From contig CAKZSI010000022.1 of assembly GCA_937918935.1 (NCBI GenBank), positions 58,915 through 122,914 on the forward strand: a stretch of 64,000 nt of DNA, given 5' to 3'. A program made the translations under genes and the position numbers. Below the pieces are notes generated by a model that worked only from the letters and a program-made list of their open reading frames with translations, ran no database searches and was not told where the DNA came from. Shown piece by piece: positions 18,496-27,751 of the stretch (position 1 is its first letter; each line of letters starts with the position of its first letter). The stretch is from an uncultured Chloroflexales bacterium (GTDB taxonomy: Bacteria; Chloroflexota; Chloroflexia; Chloroflexales; Chloroflexaceae).

Positions 18496-19140
18496 TCAAT
18501 CTTGCTGAGAAACACCCTGATCAGCAGGATCCACCCCCACCCGCGTCTCGTGCCCGCATGCCGGACAACTCCGTTGCTCGGGCGGATCGCCGGGGCGCAG
18601 CGGCTCGCCCGGGAGCCGCTGCCCGCATGCGCAGACGTAGCCAACCAGCCGCGCGGGGTTGCCCACTACTAGCCCGTGGTCAGGCACGTTGTGGGTGACC
18701 ACCGCGCCCGATCCTACCATCGCGAAACGGCCAATGGTTATGCCGCAGACGATAGTGGCATTGGCGCCCAGACTGGCGCCGTAGCGGATCAGGGTCGGGC
18801 TGAGCGTCCAGTCAGTGCCCGCTTTGAGCGTCCCATCGGGGTTGATCGCCCGTGGGGCCTTATCGTTGGTGAAACAGACGTGGGGCCCGACGAAGACGCC
18901 GTCCTCGATAGTGACGCCGTGGAAGACCGAGATATTGCTCTGAAACTTGACGCGGCTGCCAATCTGCACGCCGATGTCAATATAGCAACCCTTGCCGATG
19001 ATGCATTCGGCCCCGATGACCACCCCTTCACGCACCTGCGTCCAGTGCCAGATGCGGGTGCCGGGGCCGATCCGGGCCTCCGGGTGAACGATCGCTGTGG
19101 GATGGATGCTGACTTCGCTGCGCGCTTCCTGGTTGCTCAT
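18496..19140 (-). CDS. left-handed beta-helix acetyltransferase (WbpD-like) with zinc ribbon tail
   Basis: A 214-residue hexapeptide-repeat acyltransferase. It opens with [25 protein letters not shown], characteristic of the WbpD/WlbB group that N-acetylates a 3-amino sugar nucleotide, and has [21 protein letters not shown] and [11 protein letters not shown] as further hallmarks. The last 45 residues hold two Cys pairs (CACG, CPACG), a small zinc-ribbon extension often seen in this group. It likely serves surface polysaccharide synthesis; a glycosyltransferase is nearby upstream on the same strand. ATG at 19140 with aagga upstream. Confidence 0.88.
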   Translation of the reverse strand: MSNQEARSEVSIHPTAIVHPEARIGPGTRIWHWTQVREGVVIGAECIIGKGCYIDIGVQIGSRVKFQSNISVFHGVTIEDGVFVGPHVCFTNDKAPRAINPDGTLKAGTDWTLSPTLIRYGASLGANATIVCGITIGRFAMVGSGAVVTHNVPDHGLVVGNPARLVGYVCACGQRLPGEPLRPGDPPEQRSCPACGHETRVGVDPADQGVSQQD

Positions 19141-19596
19141 TGTACTTTCCTTGCCAGGAGCCCATCTGCATACCCAGGTCTTCCGGGTGTCGTCTGGGAG
19201 GGCTTTGTCATTCCAGATCTTCCCTCAGGCAGGGGGGTGGGGAAACCTGGTTTTCTCGTCCACCCATCGGATAGGCCCCAGGTGGTGCTTTCTACGTTCG
19301 CGTCGTAAAGGTGCGGCGGCAAACCTTGCCATCACCCGCCATTCTACCATCATCGGCAGAATTGTCCTGAACGAATCGGAGCGCGCGGGCGCTGCGGCCA
19401 GAACAACCGATCGCGAAGAACTACACCCTCCGCACCTCACAAGTGCTTTCGGCCGCTTACCGCACCGGCAGCCTGTCAACTCCGGAGGGCGTTTCATACA
19501 CGCTAGTCAACAAGAGTGTGGTGAGGCAAATCCGCTTCGGAGACGAGCCCATAATAAGCTTCGATTTCATCGGTTTAACTACATGTACAGCGGTGT
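19141..19596. other. gene-free spacer with a degenerate palindrome copy
   Basis: No coding signal is convincing. A worn copy of the dispersed palindrome lies at about 19194-19258 (ctgggaggg followed by decayed arm, then gtggggaaacctgg). The rest shows nothing I can interpret. Confidence 0.5.
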
Positions 19597-20715
19597 CTAC
19601 GCAACCCTACCCTGCTCACCTGGGAATACTGCAGCGCTAGCAGCCTCCAGGGCGCCGAGGAACGCAGCGGCGCAGTGCTCCCAGGTGGGCAGGGCCGCGG
19701 CCCGCGCCCGCGCCGCGGCGGCCATGCGCTCGCGCAGGGCCGCGTCGTCCATCAGGTGCGCCAGAGCTGCGTCCAGGGCCGCGTCGTCGTTCGGGGAAAC
19801 CAGGAGACCAGCGTCGGGACCAATCAGTTCTGGTAGCGGTCCCAATGCGCAGGCGACCACCGGCAGCCCGGCGGCCAGGGCCTCGGCGAAGACCAGGCCG
19901 TAGCCCTCGTAGCGTGAGGGGAGCGCGAAGAAGGCGGCCCGCGCATAGGCATCGGCGAGCGCGGCGTCGCTCAGCGCGCCGTGGGCTGCGACGCTGCCCG
20001 GCGGCGCCAGGGCCAGCGCCGCGCGTACCGCCGCCCCGTAGGTCGGATCGGCGTCCGGCTCGCCGGCCAGTTCCAGGCGCCAGCCCGGGCGCGCGACGCG
20101 CCCCCAGGCGCGCGCCAGTTCCAGCACGCCTTTGCGCGGGATCCACTGCGCCACGCAGAGCGCCGACCAGGGTGGGCCGGCGGGTGACCCTCCGGGACGC
20201 GGGGGTAGCCGGTCGTACCCCCCCGAGGCGATGACGATCCGCTCCCGCGCCACGCCACGCTCGACCAGGAGACGCGCGCCGTCCTCGCTCACGGCAATCA
20301 GCCGGTCAGCCCGCAGCAGCGGGGCCTCCCAGAGGGCAGGGGTGTGGAGGTGTGGAGGTGTGGAGGTGTGGAGGTGTGGAGGGCCGGTGTGGTCATGCGC
20401 GTTCTCGCCCGCTGCCACGCTCGGTAGTTCGTGGACCATGGCCACCAGGGGGCGCCGGGCGCGCCATTCGTCCAGCCAGGGGGCGCAGACGGCGCGGGCC
20501 AGGGCGTCCACCACCACCACGTCGAAGGGCGCGGGATCAAAGCGCGCGCCCAGCTCCAACGCGGCGGCCAGTTGCGCCGCCACGTCTGCGCCGGAGGCGA
20601 TGATTTCGGTCACGCTTACGCCTCGGGCGCGCAGGCGGGTGAAGACCTCACGGTGGTAGAGGTAGCCCCCCGTCAGCCGGGATGGGTCGCCTACGGTGAG
20701 AAAGGCAATACGCAT
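19597..20715 (-). CDS. glycosyltransferase family 4 with in-frame octamer repeat
   Basis: A 372-residue GT-B glycosyltransferase. The N-terminal domain begins MRIAFLTVGDPSRLTGGYLY; the C-terminal donor domain has the GT4 pattern FALPSRYEGYGLVFAEALAAGLPVV with the EX7E-type glutamates. A run HLHTSTPPHLHT near residue 115-128 is encoded by five copies of an 8-base unit (see 20341-20380), located between the two domains' core elements. It probably acts on lipid- or polysaccharide-linked sugars. ATG at 20715. Confidence 0.87.
   Translation of the reverse strand: MRIAFLTVGDPSRLTGGYLYHREVFTRLRARGVSVTEIIASGADVAAQLAAALELGARFDPAPFDVVVVDALARAVCAPWLDEWRARRPLVAMVHELPSVAAGENAHDHTGPPHLHTSTPPHLHTPALWEAPLLRADRLIAVSEDGARLLVERGVARERIVIASGGYDRLPPRPGGSPAGPPWSALCVAQWIPRKGVLELARAWGRVARPGWRLELAGEPDADPTYGAAVRAALALAPPGSVAAHGALSDAALADAYARAAFFALPSRYEGYGLVFAEALAAGLPVVACALGPLPELIGPDAGLLVSPNDDAALDAALAHLMDDAALRERMAAAARARAAALPTWEHCAAAFLGALEAASAAVFPGEQGRVA
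20341..20380 (-). repeat. octanucleotide tandem repeat, five perfect units
   Basis: Five exact copies of ggtgtgga (tccacacc on the coding strand) inside the GT4 gene. Since 8 is not a multiple of 3, gain or loss of one unit would shift the frame. Confidence 0.9.
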
Positions 20716-20903
20716 GGTGCAATGTAGAGCACTGAACGGAATAATTCACTGAGGACACTGAGCCGTGCGGCGCGCGGCGCCTGCGCCGCCATTGTTACGT
20801 CAATCTTTTCGAGAAACGCTATAGCTTCTGGATTGCCGATGTGTGATTGCGGAACAGAGCCACACCTACCGTGTCCCGCTCAGGCCAGAATCCTTCGCGG
20901 CGC

Positions 20904-21278
20904 TCACAGCTCGGCCACATACGCCGCGTAGGCCTCCGGGTTCTCCCAGACCCGCACGCTGAGGCGCGCCAGACCCTCGGCGCGCAGCGGGCTGGCCAGC
21001 CGTTCCCAGCAGAAGCGGGCCACGTTTTCGGCAGTGGTGTTGATCTCTGACAGGCCCGGCACCTCCCCCAGGTCGCGGTAGTGCAACTCGGCCACCAGGT
21101 CCCGCACCGCCTCCTGAAGTGTCGTGATATTGAAGAGCGTCCCGTCGGGGCGCAGGACTGCCCCGGACACGGCCACCTCCAGCCGGTAGGTGTGGCCGTG
21201 CATACGTGTGGCCGGGCCGAAGTCGCCCACCAGGCGGTGTGCGGCTTCGAAGTGCGCGGTTATGCCGATTTCGTACAT
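20904..21278 (-). CDS. QueD/PTPS-family protein lacking catalytic residues
   Basis: A 124-residue 6-pyruvoyl-tetrahydropterin synthase / 6-carboxytetrahydropterin synthase family protein. The zinc ligands His14, His27 and His29 (AAHRL, MHGHTY) and the substrate glutamate near the end (VWENPEAY) are present. The catalytic Cys, four residues before HGH in QueD, is Ala23; the LDH catalytic Asp-His pair is LHY (His66-Tyr67). So fold and metal site are kept but the usual chemistry looks lost. No other queuosine genes are adjacent. It may have a different reaction, or be a binding protein. The gap 20716-20903 holds only small hairpins. Confidence 0.8.
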   Translation of the reverse strand: MYEIGITAHFEAAHRLVGDFGPATRMHGHTYRLEVAVSGAVLRPDGTLFNITTLQEAVRDLVAELHYRDLGEVPGLSEINTTAENVARFCWERLASPLRAEGLARLSVRVWENPEAYAAYVAEL

Positions 21279-21339
21279 GCTAAGGCAACCCCTGTGCAGC
21301 GACCTTCCAGGTTGTCCTGGCCTTCACAGGCATGTTCCG

Positions 21340-21951
21340 TCATACATCAGAGCCACGCGGCTGTGGCAACCCGCGGCGGAAGAGGTTCACCACCGTATCG
21401 GCCAGGCGTTCGGCGTCGGGTTCATCAATGACGCTCAGCCGCCCGACGCTGGGCGTGAGACTGAGGGCGTAGTAGGCCCGCACCAGGCTGGGAACATCCG
21501 TGCCGGGGTCAATTTCGCCAGCCTGGATCGCCTCGTGGAAGGCGGCCACGATCGTTTCGTCAATGCGCATCAGGCATGCGCGAGAATGAGGGTGGCGTTC
21601 CAGCAGATCAACGATCTCGGGCAGCCACAGTTGCATGGTGCTGGTGCGATGCTCGACCTGAAGCCGCACGCTGGTGTGCAGGAAGCGCAGCAGTCGCTCC
21701 AGCGGCGAAGCGGAACGTTCGCCGGCTACCAGGGCCAGGGTGCGCTCGATAAGCTGGGTCGCCATCGCCGCGATGAGATCCTCTTTGGTAGGGAACTGGT
21801 TGTAGAGCGTCGGCTTGGAGACTCCCACACGGGCGGCCAGTTCGTCCATCGACATAGCCGCGTAGCCGCGCTCGGTCAGCAGTTGATGGGTGGCCTCGAG
21901 GATCTCCTCACGGAGCATCTGGCGACGGCGTTCGCGAAGTGAGTGGGTCAT
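21340..21951 (-). CDS. TetR-family transcriptional regulator
   Basis: A 203-residue TetR-type repressor. The N-terminal helix-turn-helix reads AAMSMDELAARVGVSKPTLYNQFPTKEDLI, and the rest is the all-helical ligand-binding domain. It is the last gene of the run RND permease - adaptor - regulator, all on the minus strand, so it likely represses that pump and responds to an exported compound. A palindrome over the RND promoter (27205-27222) is a candidate operator. ATG 21951 fits the usual N-terminal length; a GTG at 21987 would add 12 unlikely residues. Confidence 0.87.
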   Translation of the reverse strand: MTHSLRERRRQMLREEILEATHQLLTERGYAAMSMDELAARVGVSKPTLYNQFPTKEDLIAAMATQLIERTLALVAGERSASPLERLLRFLHTSVRLQVEHRTSTMQLWLPEIVDLLERHPHSRACLMRIDETIVAAFHEAIQAGEIDPGTDVPSLVRAYYALSLTPSVGRLSVIDEPDAERLADTVVNLFRRGLPQPRGSDV

Positions 21952-22054
21952 AGAACAGGATATCTTCTCGCTCTGTGTTTTGAACACGGAGCAACCGGGT
22001 TGGCCCGCACTGCGGCTCTCCGGGTGTCAGGCGCCCCTTCACGGGCCAGAAGGA

Positions 22055-22073
22055 GGGGCAATCAGGTTGCCCC
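22055..22073. repeat. intergenic palindrome (dispersed repeat copy)
   Basis: Hairpin with arms ggggcaa / ttgcccc between the TetR and adaptor genes; same element type as 23783-23802. Confidence 0.65.
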
Positions 22074-22133
22074 GCCCCCCGACCTGGTAGGTTGCACCGG
22101 CCCCGGCCCACGGGTCGCCTGGGGGCGCTTCGA

Positions 22134-23687
22134 TCACCCCTCTGTTTTGATACTCACCCTGGCGCTCATCCCTGCCCGGAGCGCCGGGTCCTGGCCGTCG
22201 AGGGTGATCCGCACGGTGTAGGTACGCACGTTGCCAACCACCGTGGCGGTCGGCGCGATGTAGGTCACCGTTCCGGCGAAGGTCCTGCCGGGAATGGCGT
22301 CCACCGTCACGCTGGCGGGCATGCCCTCGCGCACACGGGCCACGTCGGTGTCGCTGACGTTCACCTCGACCCGCAGTTCGCTCAGGTCAACCACCTGCAT
22401 CGCCGGGAGGACTCCCGTTCCGACCGGGTCGCCGGGATCGACGTTGACCTGGGCGACAACACCGTCAAAGGGCGCGCGCAGCACCGACTTGTCGAGGTTG
22501 AGGCGGGCCGACTCCACGGCCACTTCGGCGGCGGTTACCTGGGCCAGGGCGGCAGCCAGGGTCGCCGTGCTGGGATCGGCGGTGATGCGGGCCAGGTTGG
22601 CCTGTGCAGCCGCCAGGCTGGCCTCGGCGGCCTGGAGGCCGCCAGCGCGCTGGTCGCCGCGGAGCTTGTCGAGGTTGGCCTGGGCCTGGGCCACCTGGGC
22701 GGCCACGGCGGCGCGTTGTTCGGCGGTGGCGCCGTCGAGCAGCCGCTGGAGGCTGGCCTGGGCCTGGCGCAATTGCGCCTCGGCGGCCTGCAAGCCCTCG
22801 ATTTCGGCCTGCTGTGCCTGCTCGAAGGCTACGCGGGCCTGCTCGAGCTGGGCCTCGGCGGTCTGCACGGCGCGCAGGGCCGATGCCTCGCGGTCGCGAG
22901 CCTCGCGGGGCAACTCAACGGGCAACTTCTCGAGTTCACGGTTGCGCCAGTAGATCGTGCTGTAGGCGTCCTGGGCGTCGCGGAGCTGGTTAGCGGCCTG
23001 CTCCATGCGCAACTGGGCGCTGGTCTTGGCGGCCGAGAGATTGGTCCGCTGGAGCTCGAGATTGGCGGCGGCCTGTTGCACCGCGGCCTCGGCCTGCTGC
23101 AGATCGGTTGCTTTGGGACCGGCTTCGATCTCGGCCTGGCGCGCCAGAGCAGATTGGAGGGCCCGCTCGGCGGCGGCGATGTCGGCGTCGGTGACGCTAC
23201 CCCGCGCCTGCCGCAGCCCCGCCGCGGCCTGGGCCACCTGGGCGCGGGCCGCGGCGATTTCCTCGGCGCTGGCGCCCTCGACCAGCCGGTCGTAGTTGGC
23301 CCGCGCCTGGGCCAGGGCGGCCTCGGCCTGGCGTACCTGCAACTCCAGCTCGGCCCGGTCCAGGCGGGCCAGTTCCTGACCGGCCTGCACACGCGCGCCT
23401 TCCTCGACCAGCACCTCGGCGACGGTGCCCGGCACGCGGAAGCTCAGTTCGGCGGAACTACGAGCGGCGATCTCGCCTGAGGCGGTGACGCCGGGGTTCA
23501 GAACAGGTACGGGCGTCGGCGCGGCCTGCCCGGCGGGCGCCGGAACACTACCTGCGCCTGCCGGGGCTGTGGTCGGCAGAACCATCGTCGGCCGGGCTTC
23601 GGCCGTGGGCTGCGGTGCGGTCGTCGGGGCGGCGCAGGCCGCCAGGGCCGCAGTCAGGAGCGCAATGGCGAGAATCTTCTGGTACAC
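22134..23687 (-). CDS. RND efflux periplasmic adaptor lipoprotein (HlyD/AcrA type)
   Basis: A 517-residue membrane fusion protein. A lipoprotein signal ends at LTAALAAC, followed by a Pro/Thr/Ala-rich linker. The barrel-sandwich half GTVAEVLVEEGARVQAGQEL (about 95-115) leads into an unusually long alanine/glutamine-rich coiled-coil hairpin (about 120-385), then the second half VLRAPFDGVVAQVNVDPGD and beta-barrel domains. It couples the RND pump of the upstream gene across the cell envelope. GTG 23687 has ggag eight bases upstream and gives a clean lipoprotein signal; the longer frame to 23726 does not. Long hairpin compared with proteobacterial AcrA. Confidence 0.9.
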   Translation of the reverse strand: MYQKILAIALLTAALAACAAPTTAPQPTAEARPTMVLPTTAPAGAGSVPAPAGQAAPTPVPVLNPGVTASGEIAARSSAELSFRVPGTVAEVLVEEGARVQAGQELARLDRAELELQVRQAEAALAQARANYDRLVEGASAEEIAAARAQVAQAAAGLRQARGSVTDADIAAAERALQSALARQAEIEAGPKATDLQQAEAAVQQAAANLELQRTNLSAAKTSAQLRMEQAANQLRDAQDAYSTIYWRNRELEKLPVELPREARDREASALRAVQTAEAQLEQARVAFEQAQQAEIEGLQAAEAQLRQAQASLQRLLDGATAEQRAAVAAQVAQAQANLDKLRGDQRAGGLQAAEASLAAAQANLARITADPSTATLAAALAQVTAAEVAVESARLNLDKSVLRAPFDGVVAQVNVDPGDPVGTGVLPAMQVVDLSELRVEVNVSDTDVARVREGMPASVTVDAIPGRTFAGTVTYIAPTATVVGNVRTYTVRITLDGQDPALRAGMSARVSIKTEG

Positions 23688-23725
23688 GGAACAGACTCCA
23701 TATGACTTAAGGTGAACGGTCCTCA

Positions 23726-23849
23726 CGCAGCGAGGCGGGGGAGGGTGAGGAACGGCCCCCCGCTACCGATTCGGAGGAACACGGGGCAAACCAGGTTGCC
23801 CCCTTTCCCTCTGCCCCTGGGAGGGTCCGGGAGGGCGAAGCCCTCCCGG
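23726..23849. repeat. dispersed palindromic repeat, long copy
   Basis: About 75 bases from 23726 (starting cgcagcgaggcggggg) match the copy at 53648-53722, ending in the hairpin ggggcaa / ttgcccc at 23783-23802. A second hairpin ccgggaggg / ccctcccgg follows at 23827-23849. Lies between the RND permease and its adaptor. Confidence 0.8.
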
Positions 23850-23873
23850 GGAAATCTCCTTGTAAAACCTGGC

Positions 23874-26800
23874 CTAATCCGCCGACGGCTCGGACGTCGG
23901 CGCGGCAGGGCCGGGCAAGGAGGGGATGGGCGAATCTCCAGTGGGCTTGGCGGGGGCCGCCGGCGGCGCCGCTGCCGGAATGCGCTGGCGCACCCAGGCC
24001 GAGAAGCGGGTGACCGCTGAGTCCATCAGGCTGTAGACCGTTGGCACCACCAGCAGGGTCAGCAGGGTCGAGGTGGTCATGCCACCGATGATCACCCAGG
24101 CCAGACCCTTGCGGAACTCGCTGCCTTCGCCGGTGGCGACCAGGTGGATGCCCAGGGCCGTGGGCAGGGCCCCGGCAATCAGCGAGAGGGCCGTCATCAA
24201 GATCGGGCGCAGGCGAATGGCCCCTGCCAGGCGCAGGGCCTCGTGCTTGCTCAGCCCAAGCTCCCGCAGGCGATTGGTGAAGTCAACCAGCAGGATCGAG
24301 TTCTTCACCACCAGGCCGAGGAGCATAATCAGGCCGATCATGCCCGTGATGTCGAGATCAATGCCAATGATGCGCAGCACCAGAAAGGCGCCGATGAAGC
24401 TGAAGGGCATGGCCATCATGATGACGAGCGGCTGGGAGAAGGAGCCAAACTGCGAGGCCAGCACCATGTAGACGAAGAGCACCGAGAGGGCCATCGCCAG
24501 CAGCAACGACTCGAAACCCTCGCTGGTCTGCTGCAGGGTGCCGACGTAGCTCACGACCACGTCGCCGGGAATGCCCAGGGCGGCGATGCGCGGGGCGATT
24601 TCGGCCTGCACCTCGCCCAGGTTGCGCCCCTCAAGGTTCGCGCCGATCAGCACCTGGTTGAGGCGGTCGAAGCGGCGGATGGTCACCGGGCTGGAGGCCA
24701 GTTCCACCGTACCCAGGGCGCTGAGAGGCACATTGCCGGTGCGCGTGGGAATGCTAATTGCCCCCAGCGACTCAACCCCGCTGCGATCCTCAGGCTCCAG
24801 GCGCACCACCACATCGGTGTCGGCGCCATTCTGGCGCAGCACGGTGGCCCGGTCGCCGTTGATCAATGCACGCACCGAGGTGGCAATGTCATCGTTGGTC
24901 ACCCCTAGCTCGCCAATGCGGCCAGGATCGGCGCGGAAGCGCAGCTCGGGCTTGCCGAGCTGGAAGTTGGTGTCAATATCCACCAACCCGGGCGTGCGCT
25001 GCATCTCGCCTATCACCGCCTGCACCACCGGCTCGAGTTCGGCGACGGGCCGCGCGGTCTGCAGGCTGACCTGTAGTTCGCGCCCGGCCACCCCGGTGCT
25101 GGTGGGCTGGAAGCTCGGCTGGGCAAAGGAGAGCCGCGGCAGAAACGCTAACTGGTCGCGTAAACGTTCTTGCACCGGGATCGTCGCTGTGCGCCCCTTG
25201 AGCTTGACAAAGAACTCGGCCCGTTCAGGATTGCCGGCGAAACCCACATTGGCGATCACCGTCTCCACCGCCGGATCGGCCAGCAGCACCTGCTCGGCCT
25301 GCCGGGCCAGGCGGTTGGTCTGCTCCAGTGCAGTACCGGCAGGGGCCTCGAAGCCCATCAAAAACTGATGCGGGTCCTGCTCGGGGAAGAAGGTGAACTT
25401 GAGACCACTGGCGACCATCATGCTGACCACCAGCACACCGATGGCAATGCCAACGACGATCAGCCGGTTGCGGGTCGAGCGCAGCGTCCAGGCGAGGAGC
25501 GAGCCATAGGCCAGACCCATGCGCCCGGGGTCCTCCTGGGCCTCGTGGATCAGCCCGGCATCGCGCTCGATATGCTCGCCCTCCAGATGGTCGAGCTTGA
25601 GACCGGGCAAGGCATCGTGGTGCGGCCCTTTCTCCTGATGCGGCTTGACCTTGACGCCAGGAAAGACGTTGGCCGACATCATGGGCGCCAGGGTAAAGGC
25701 CTCGACCAGCGAGAGGAGAATGGCGATCGAGACCACCAGGCCGAAGGACTTGAAGACAATGCCGGCGGTGCCTTCGGCGAAGGTTACGGGCACGAATACG
25801 GCGACGATCGTCAGGGTCATCGCCACCACTGAGAGGCCCACCTCCCAGGTGCCTTTGGAGGCAGCCACCCGCGCCGTCTCGCCGCGTTCCATGTGGCGGA
25901 AAATGTTCTCGCGCACTACGATCGCATCGTCAATCACCAGACCGACACAGAGGGAGAGGGCCAGCAGGGTGATCAGGTTGATGGTCAGCCCAAAGAACGG
26001 CATAAAGATAAAGGTGCCGATCAAAATAATGGGCAGACCAGACATCGTAATGATCGTGCTGCGGAGGTTGCGGAAAAAGAGCCAGACCACCGCGAAGGCG
26101 GCGATGGAGGCGAAGATCAGTTCTTCGAGCGAACTGCTAACCGACGAGCGCACCGCCTCCGAGTCATCGCGAGGAATGGTGTAGGTCAGGTCGGGGCGAT
26201 TGGCAAACACCTCGGCGAGAGCCTTCCGCACATTGTCGGCCACGGCCACGGTGTTGCTGCCAGACTGCTTGCGGACCTGGAGGATGATGGCGTCGCTGCC
26301 ATCGAGGCGTGAGATGCGGGTCACATCGGCTACGCCGTCCTCGACGCGGGCCACGTCACCGACGCGGTAGGGGGTGCCGGTGATCTGGATACGGGCGATA
26401 TCCTCGGGCGTCTGGAGCAAGGACGGGGCGCGCAGGCTGATCTCCTGGTCGCCCTGGGTAATCGAGCCGAGGCCCAGGTTGGCATTGGCCTGGCGCAGCG
26501 AGTTGCTGATCTGCGAGGGCAGAATACCGTAGGCCTGGAGCTTCTCCAGGTCCATCAACACGTTGATCTGGCGCGTTTCGCCGCCGCTGACGCTGATCGA
26601 ACCGACGCCCTGGGCGCGCTGCAGCAGGGGCACGATCTCGTCATCGAGGATACGGCGCAGCTCGAGGGGCGACTGCCCGGCGGTACCCGCCACGGCAATC
26701 GACATGATCGGTTCCTGATTGGGGTCGAAACGTTCGTAGACCGGCTGGCGCACATCGCGGGGCAAGGTGGGCAGCACCGCGTTGACCTTCTCACGCACCT

Positions 26801-27158
26801 GTTGTTCCGCCTCGCGAATGTCGGTGCCGGCCTTGAACTCCAGGAGGATGAGGGCAAAGCCCTCGCTGGCCTGCGAGGTAATATCGTCAAGGCCGCCGAG
26901 CGTATTGACCGCGTCCTCGATCGGTTTGACCACCTGATCGGCCACACTCTCGGGTCCGGCGCCGGGGTAGGTGATCGATACCGCCATCACCGGCACATCA
27001 ATATCGGGCAGCAGGTTGACGGGCGTGGTGCGAAAGGCGAGGATGCCGAAGGTGAGCACCGCCAGCATAATCATAGTGATAAACACCGGCTGGCGGATGG
27101 ACATATCGGAGATCCAGAGGCCGTTGAGCTTCTCTTTCTGGCGGGGGCCCATTGCCAT
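23874..27158 (-). CDS. RND-family efflux permease (HAE1/AcrB type)
   Basis: A 1094-residue RND transporter with the normal architecture: first helix (PVFITMIMLAVLTFGILAF), periplasmic porter domain, six helices, second porter domain, six helices. Helix 4 carries the proton-relay Asp pair in LCVGLVIDDAIVVREN. The C-terminus is a Pro/Ala-rich tail. It exports hydrophobic compounds or drugs using the proton gradient together with the adaptor encoded downstream. ATG 27158 has aggag seven bases upstream; an adjoining GTG at 27161 is the alternative. No outer-membrane TolC partner is seen, as expected if the cell lacks a conventional outer membrane. Confidence 0.93.
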   Translation of the reverse strand: MAMGPRQKEKLNGLWISDMSIRQPVFITMIMLAVLTFGILAFRTTPVNLLPDIDVPVMAVSITYPGAGPESVADQVVKPIEDAVNTLGGLDDITSQASEGFALILLEFKAGTDIREAEQQVREKVNAVLPTLPRDVRQPVYERFDPNQEPIMSIAVAGTAGQSPLELRRILDDEIVPLLQRAQGVGSISVSGGETRQINVLMDLEKLQAYGILPSQISNSLRQANANLGLGSITQGDQEISLRAPSLLQTPEDIARIQITGTPYRVGDVARVEDGVADVTRISRLDGSDAIILQVRKQSGSNTVAVADNVRKALAEVFANRPDLTYTIPRDDSEAVRSSVSSSLEELIFASIAAFAVVWLFFRNLRSTIITMSGLPIILIGTFIFMPFFGLTINLITLLALSLCVGLVIDDAIVVRENIFRHMERGETARVAASKGTWEVGLSVVAMTLTIVAVFVPVTFAEGTAGIVFKSFGLVVSIAILLSLVEAFTLAPMMSANVFPGVKVKPHQEKGPHHDALPGLKLDHLEGEHIERDAGLIHEAQEDPGRMGLAYGSLLAWTLRSTRNRLIVVGIAIGVLVVSMMVASGLKFTFFPEQDPHQFLMGFEAPAGTALEQTNRLARQAEQVLLADPAVETVIANVGFAGNPERAEFFVKLKGRTATIPVQERLRDQLAFLPRLSFAQPSFQPTSTGVAGRELQVSLQTARPVAELEPVVQAVIGEMQRTPGLVDIDTNFQLGKPELRFRADPGRIGELGVTNDDIATSVRALINGDRATVLRQNGADTDVVVRLEPEDRSGVESLGAISIPTRTGNVPLSALGTVELASSPVTIRRFDRLNQVLIGANLEGRNLGEVQAEIAPRIAALGIPGDVVVSYVGTLQQTSEGFESLLLAMALSVLFVYMVLASQFGSFSQPLVIMMAMPFSFIGAFLVLRIIGIDLDITGMIGLIMLLGLVVKNSILLVDFTNRLRELGLSKHEALRLAGAIRLRPILMTALSLIAGALPTALGIHLVATGEGSEFRKGLAWVIIGGMTTSTLLTLLVVPTVYSLMDSAVTRFSAWVRQRIPAAAPPAAPAKPTGDSPIPSLPGPAAPTSEPSAD

Positions 27159-27204
27159 CACATTCTCCTGGAACGGATCTGCACATCCTTTGCAAAGACG
27201 TTAT

Positions 27205-27237
27205 CTTTACTGTACCGTAAAGTCTTCTGACGCGCAA
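27205..27237 (-). promoter_or_regulatory. candidate promoter and TetR operator for the RND operon
   Basis: On the minus strand a -35 box TTGCGC (27232-27237) and a -10 box TACAGT (27209-27214) are 17 bases apart. The -10 lies inside a palindrome at 27205-27222 with perfect arms ctttac / gtaaag around six bases. This is a typical arrangement for repression by a TetR protein, and a TetR gene ends the operon. Inferred, not shown. Confidence 0.5.
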
Positions 27238-27751
27238 GTAGAGCCTTCCGGCGGGGCTTGAGCCAGCTCCGTCTCCGACGGTGAGGTGTGGAGCGGCGCA
27301 GCCGCTCTACAGGATCGTTTTTCATTGGTTCTGGCGGCGTAGCCGCCAGGACTTTGCGACCGCCCTGCCGCCCTGGCGGGGCGGCGCTGTGTGCCTACAA
27401 AGCAGGTTAGAGGTTTCCTGGAAGGGCCAGGCCCTCCCGGTACCTCCCCCGGGCAGGGGTATGAGGGAACCGGGTTGCTCCTCTTCTGGCAATAACGGTG
27501 CGTGCCATTCGGCACATGCTGGCTGGCACAGTACCACTAACCCTTCATACGATAGGAGCGTGGGGCCCTGTACTTTCGGCGCCGAACCTGGTATCGTACT
27601 GCCACTCGAACCCTCCGGCATACCGGCAGAGTCTGGCGCCCTGCGTGCGTCCCATTCCACAGCGGAGCGCAGCCGCTGGAGCTCGTAGCGCCTGCTGACG
27701 CCGGTGTGTCGCCGTACCGTCCGATATCCTACCTGAGCAGTGGGGCACCTG
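27238..27751. other. gene-free region with hairpins
   Basis: About 510 bases between divergent genes with no supported gene. It holds hairpins at 27331-27349 (ctggcggcg / agccgccag type), a decayed palindromic repeat at about 27413-27480, and another GC hairpin around 27293. Promoter elements for the response regulator could lie at its right end but none stands out. Confidence 0.5.
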
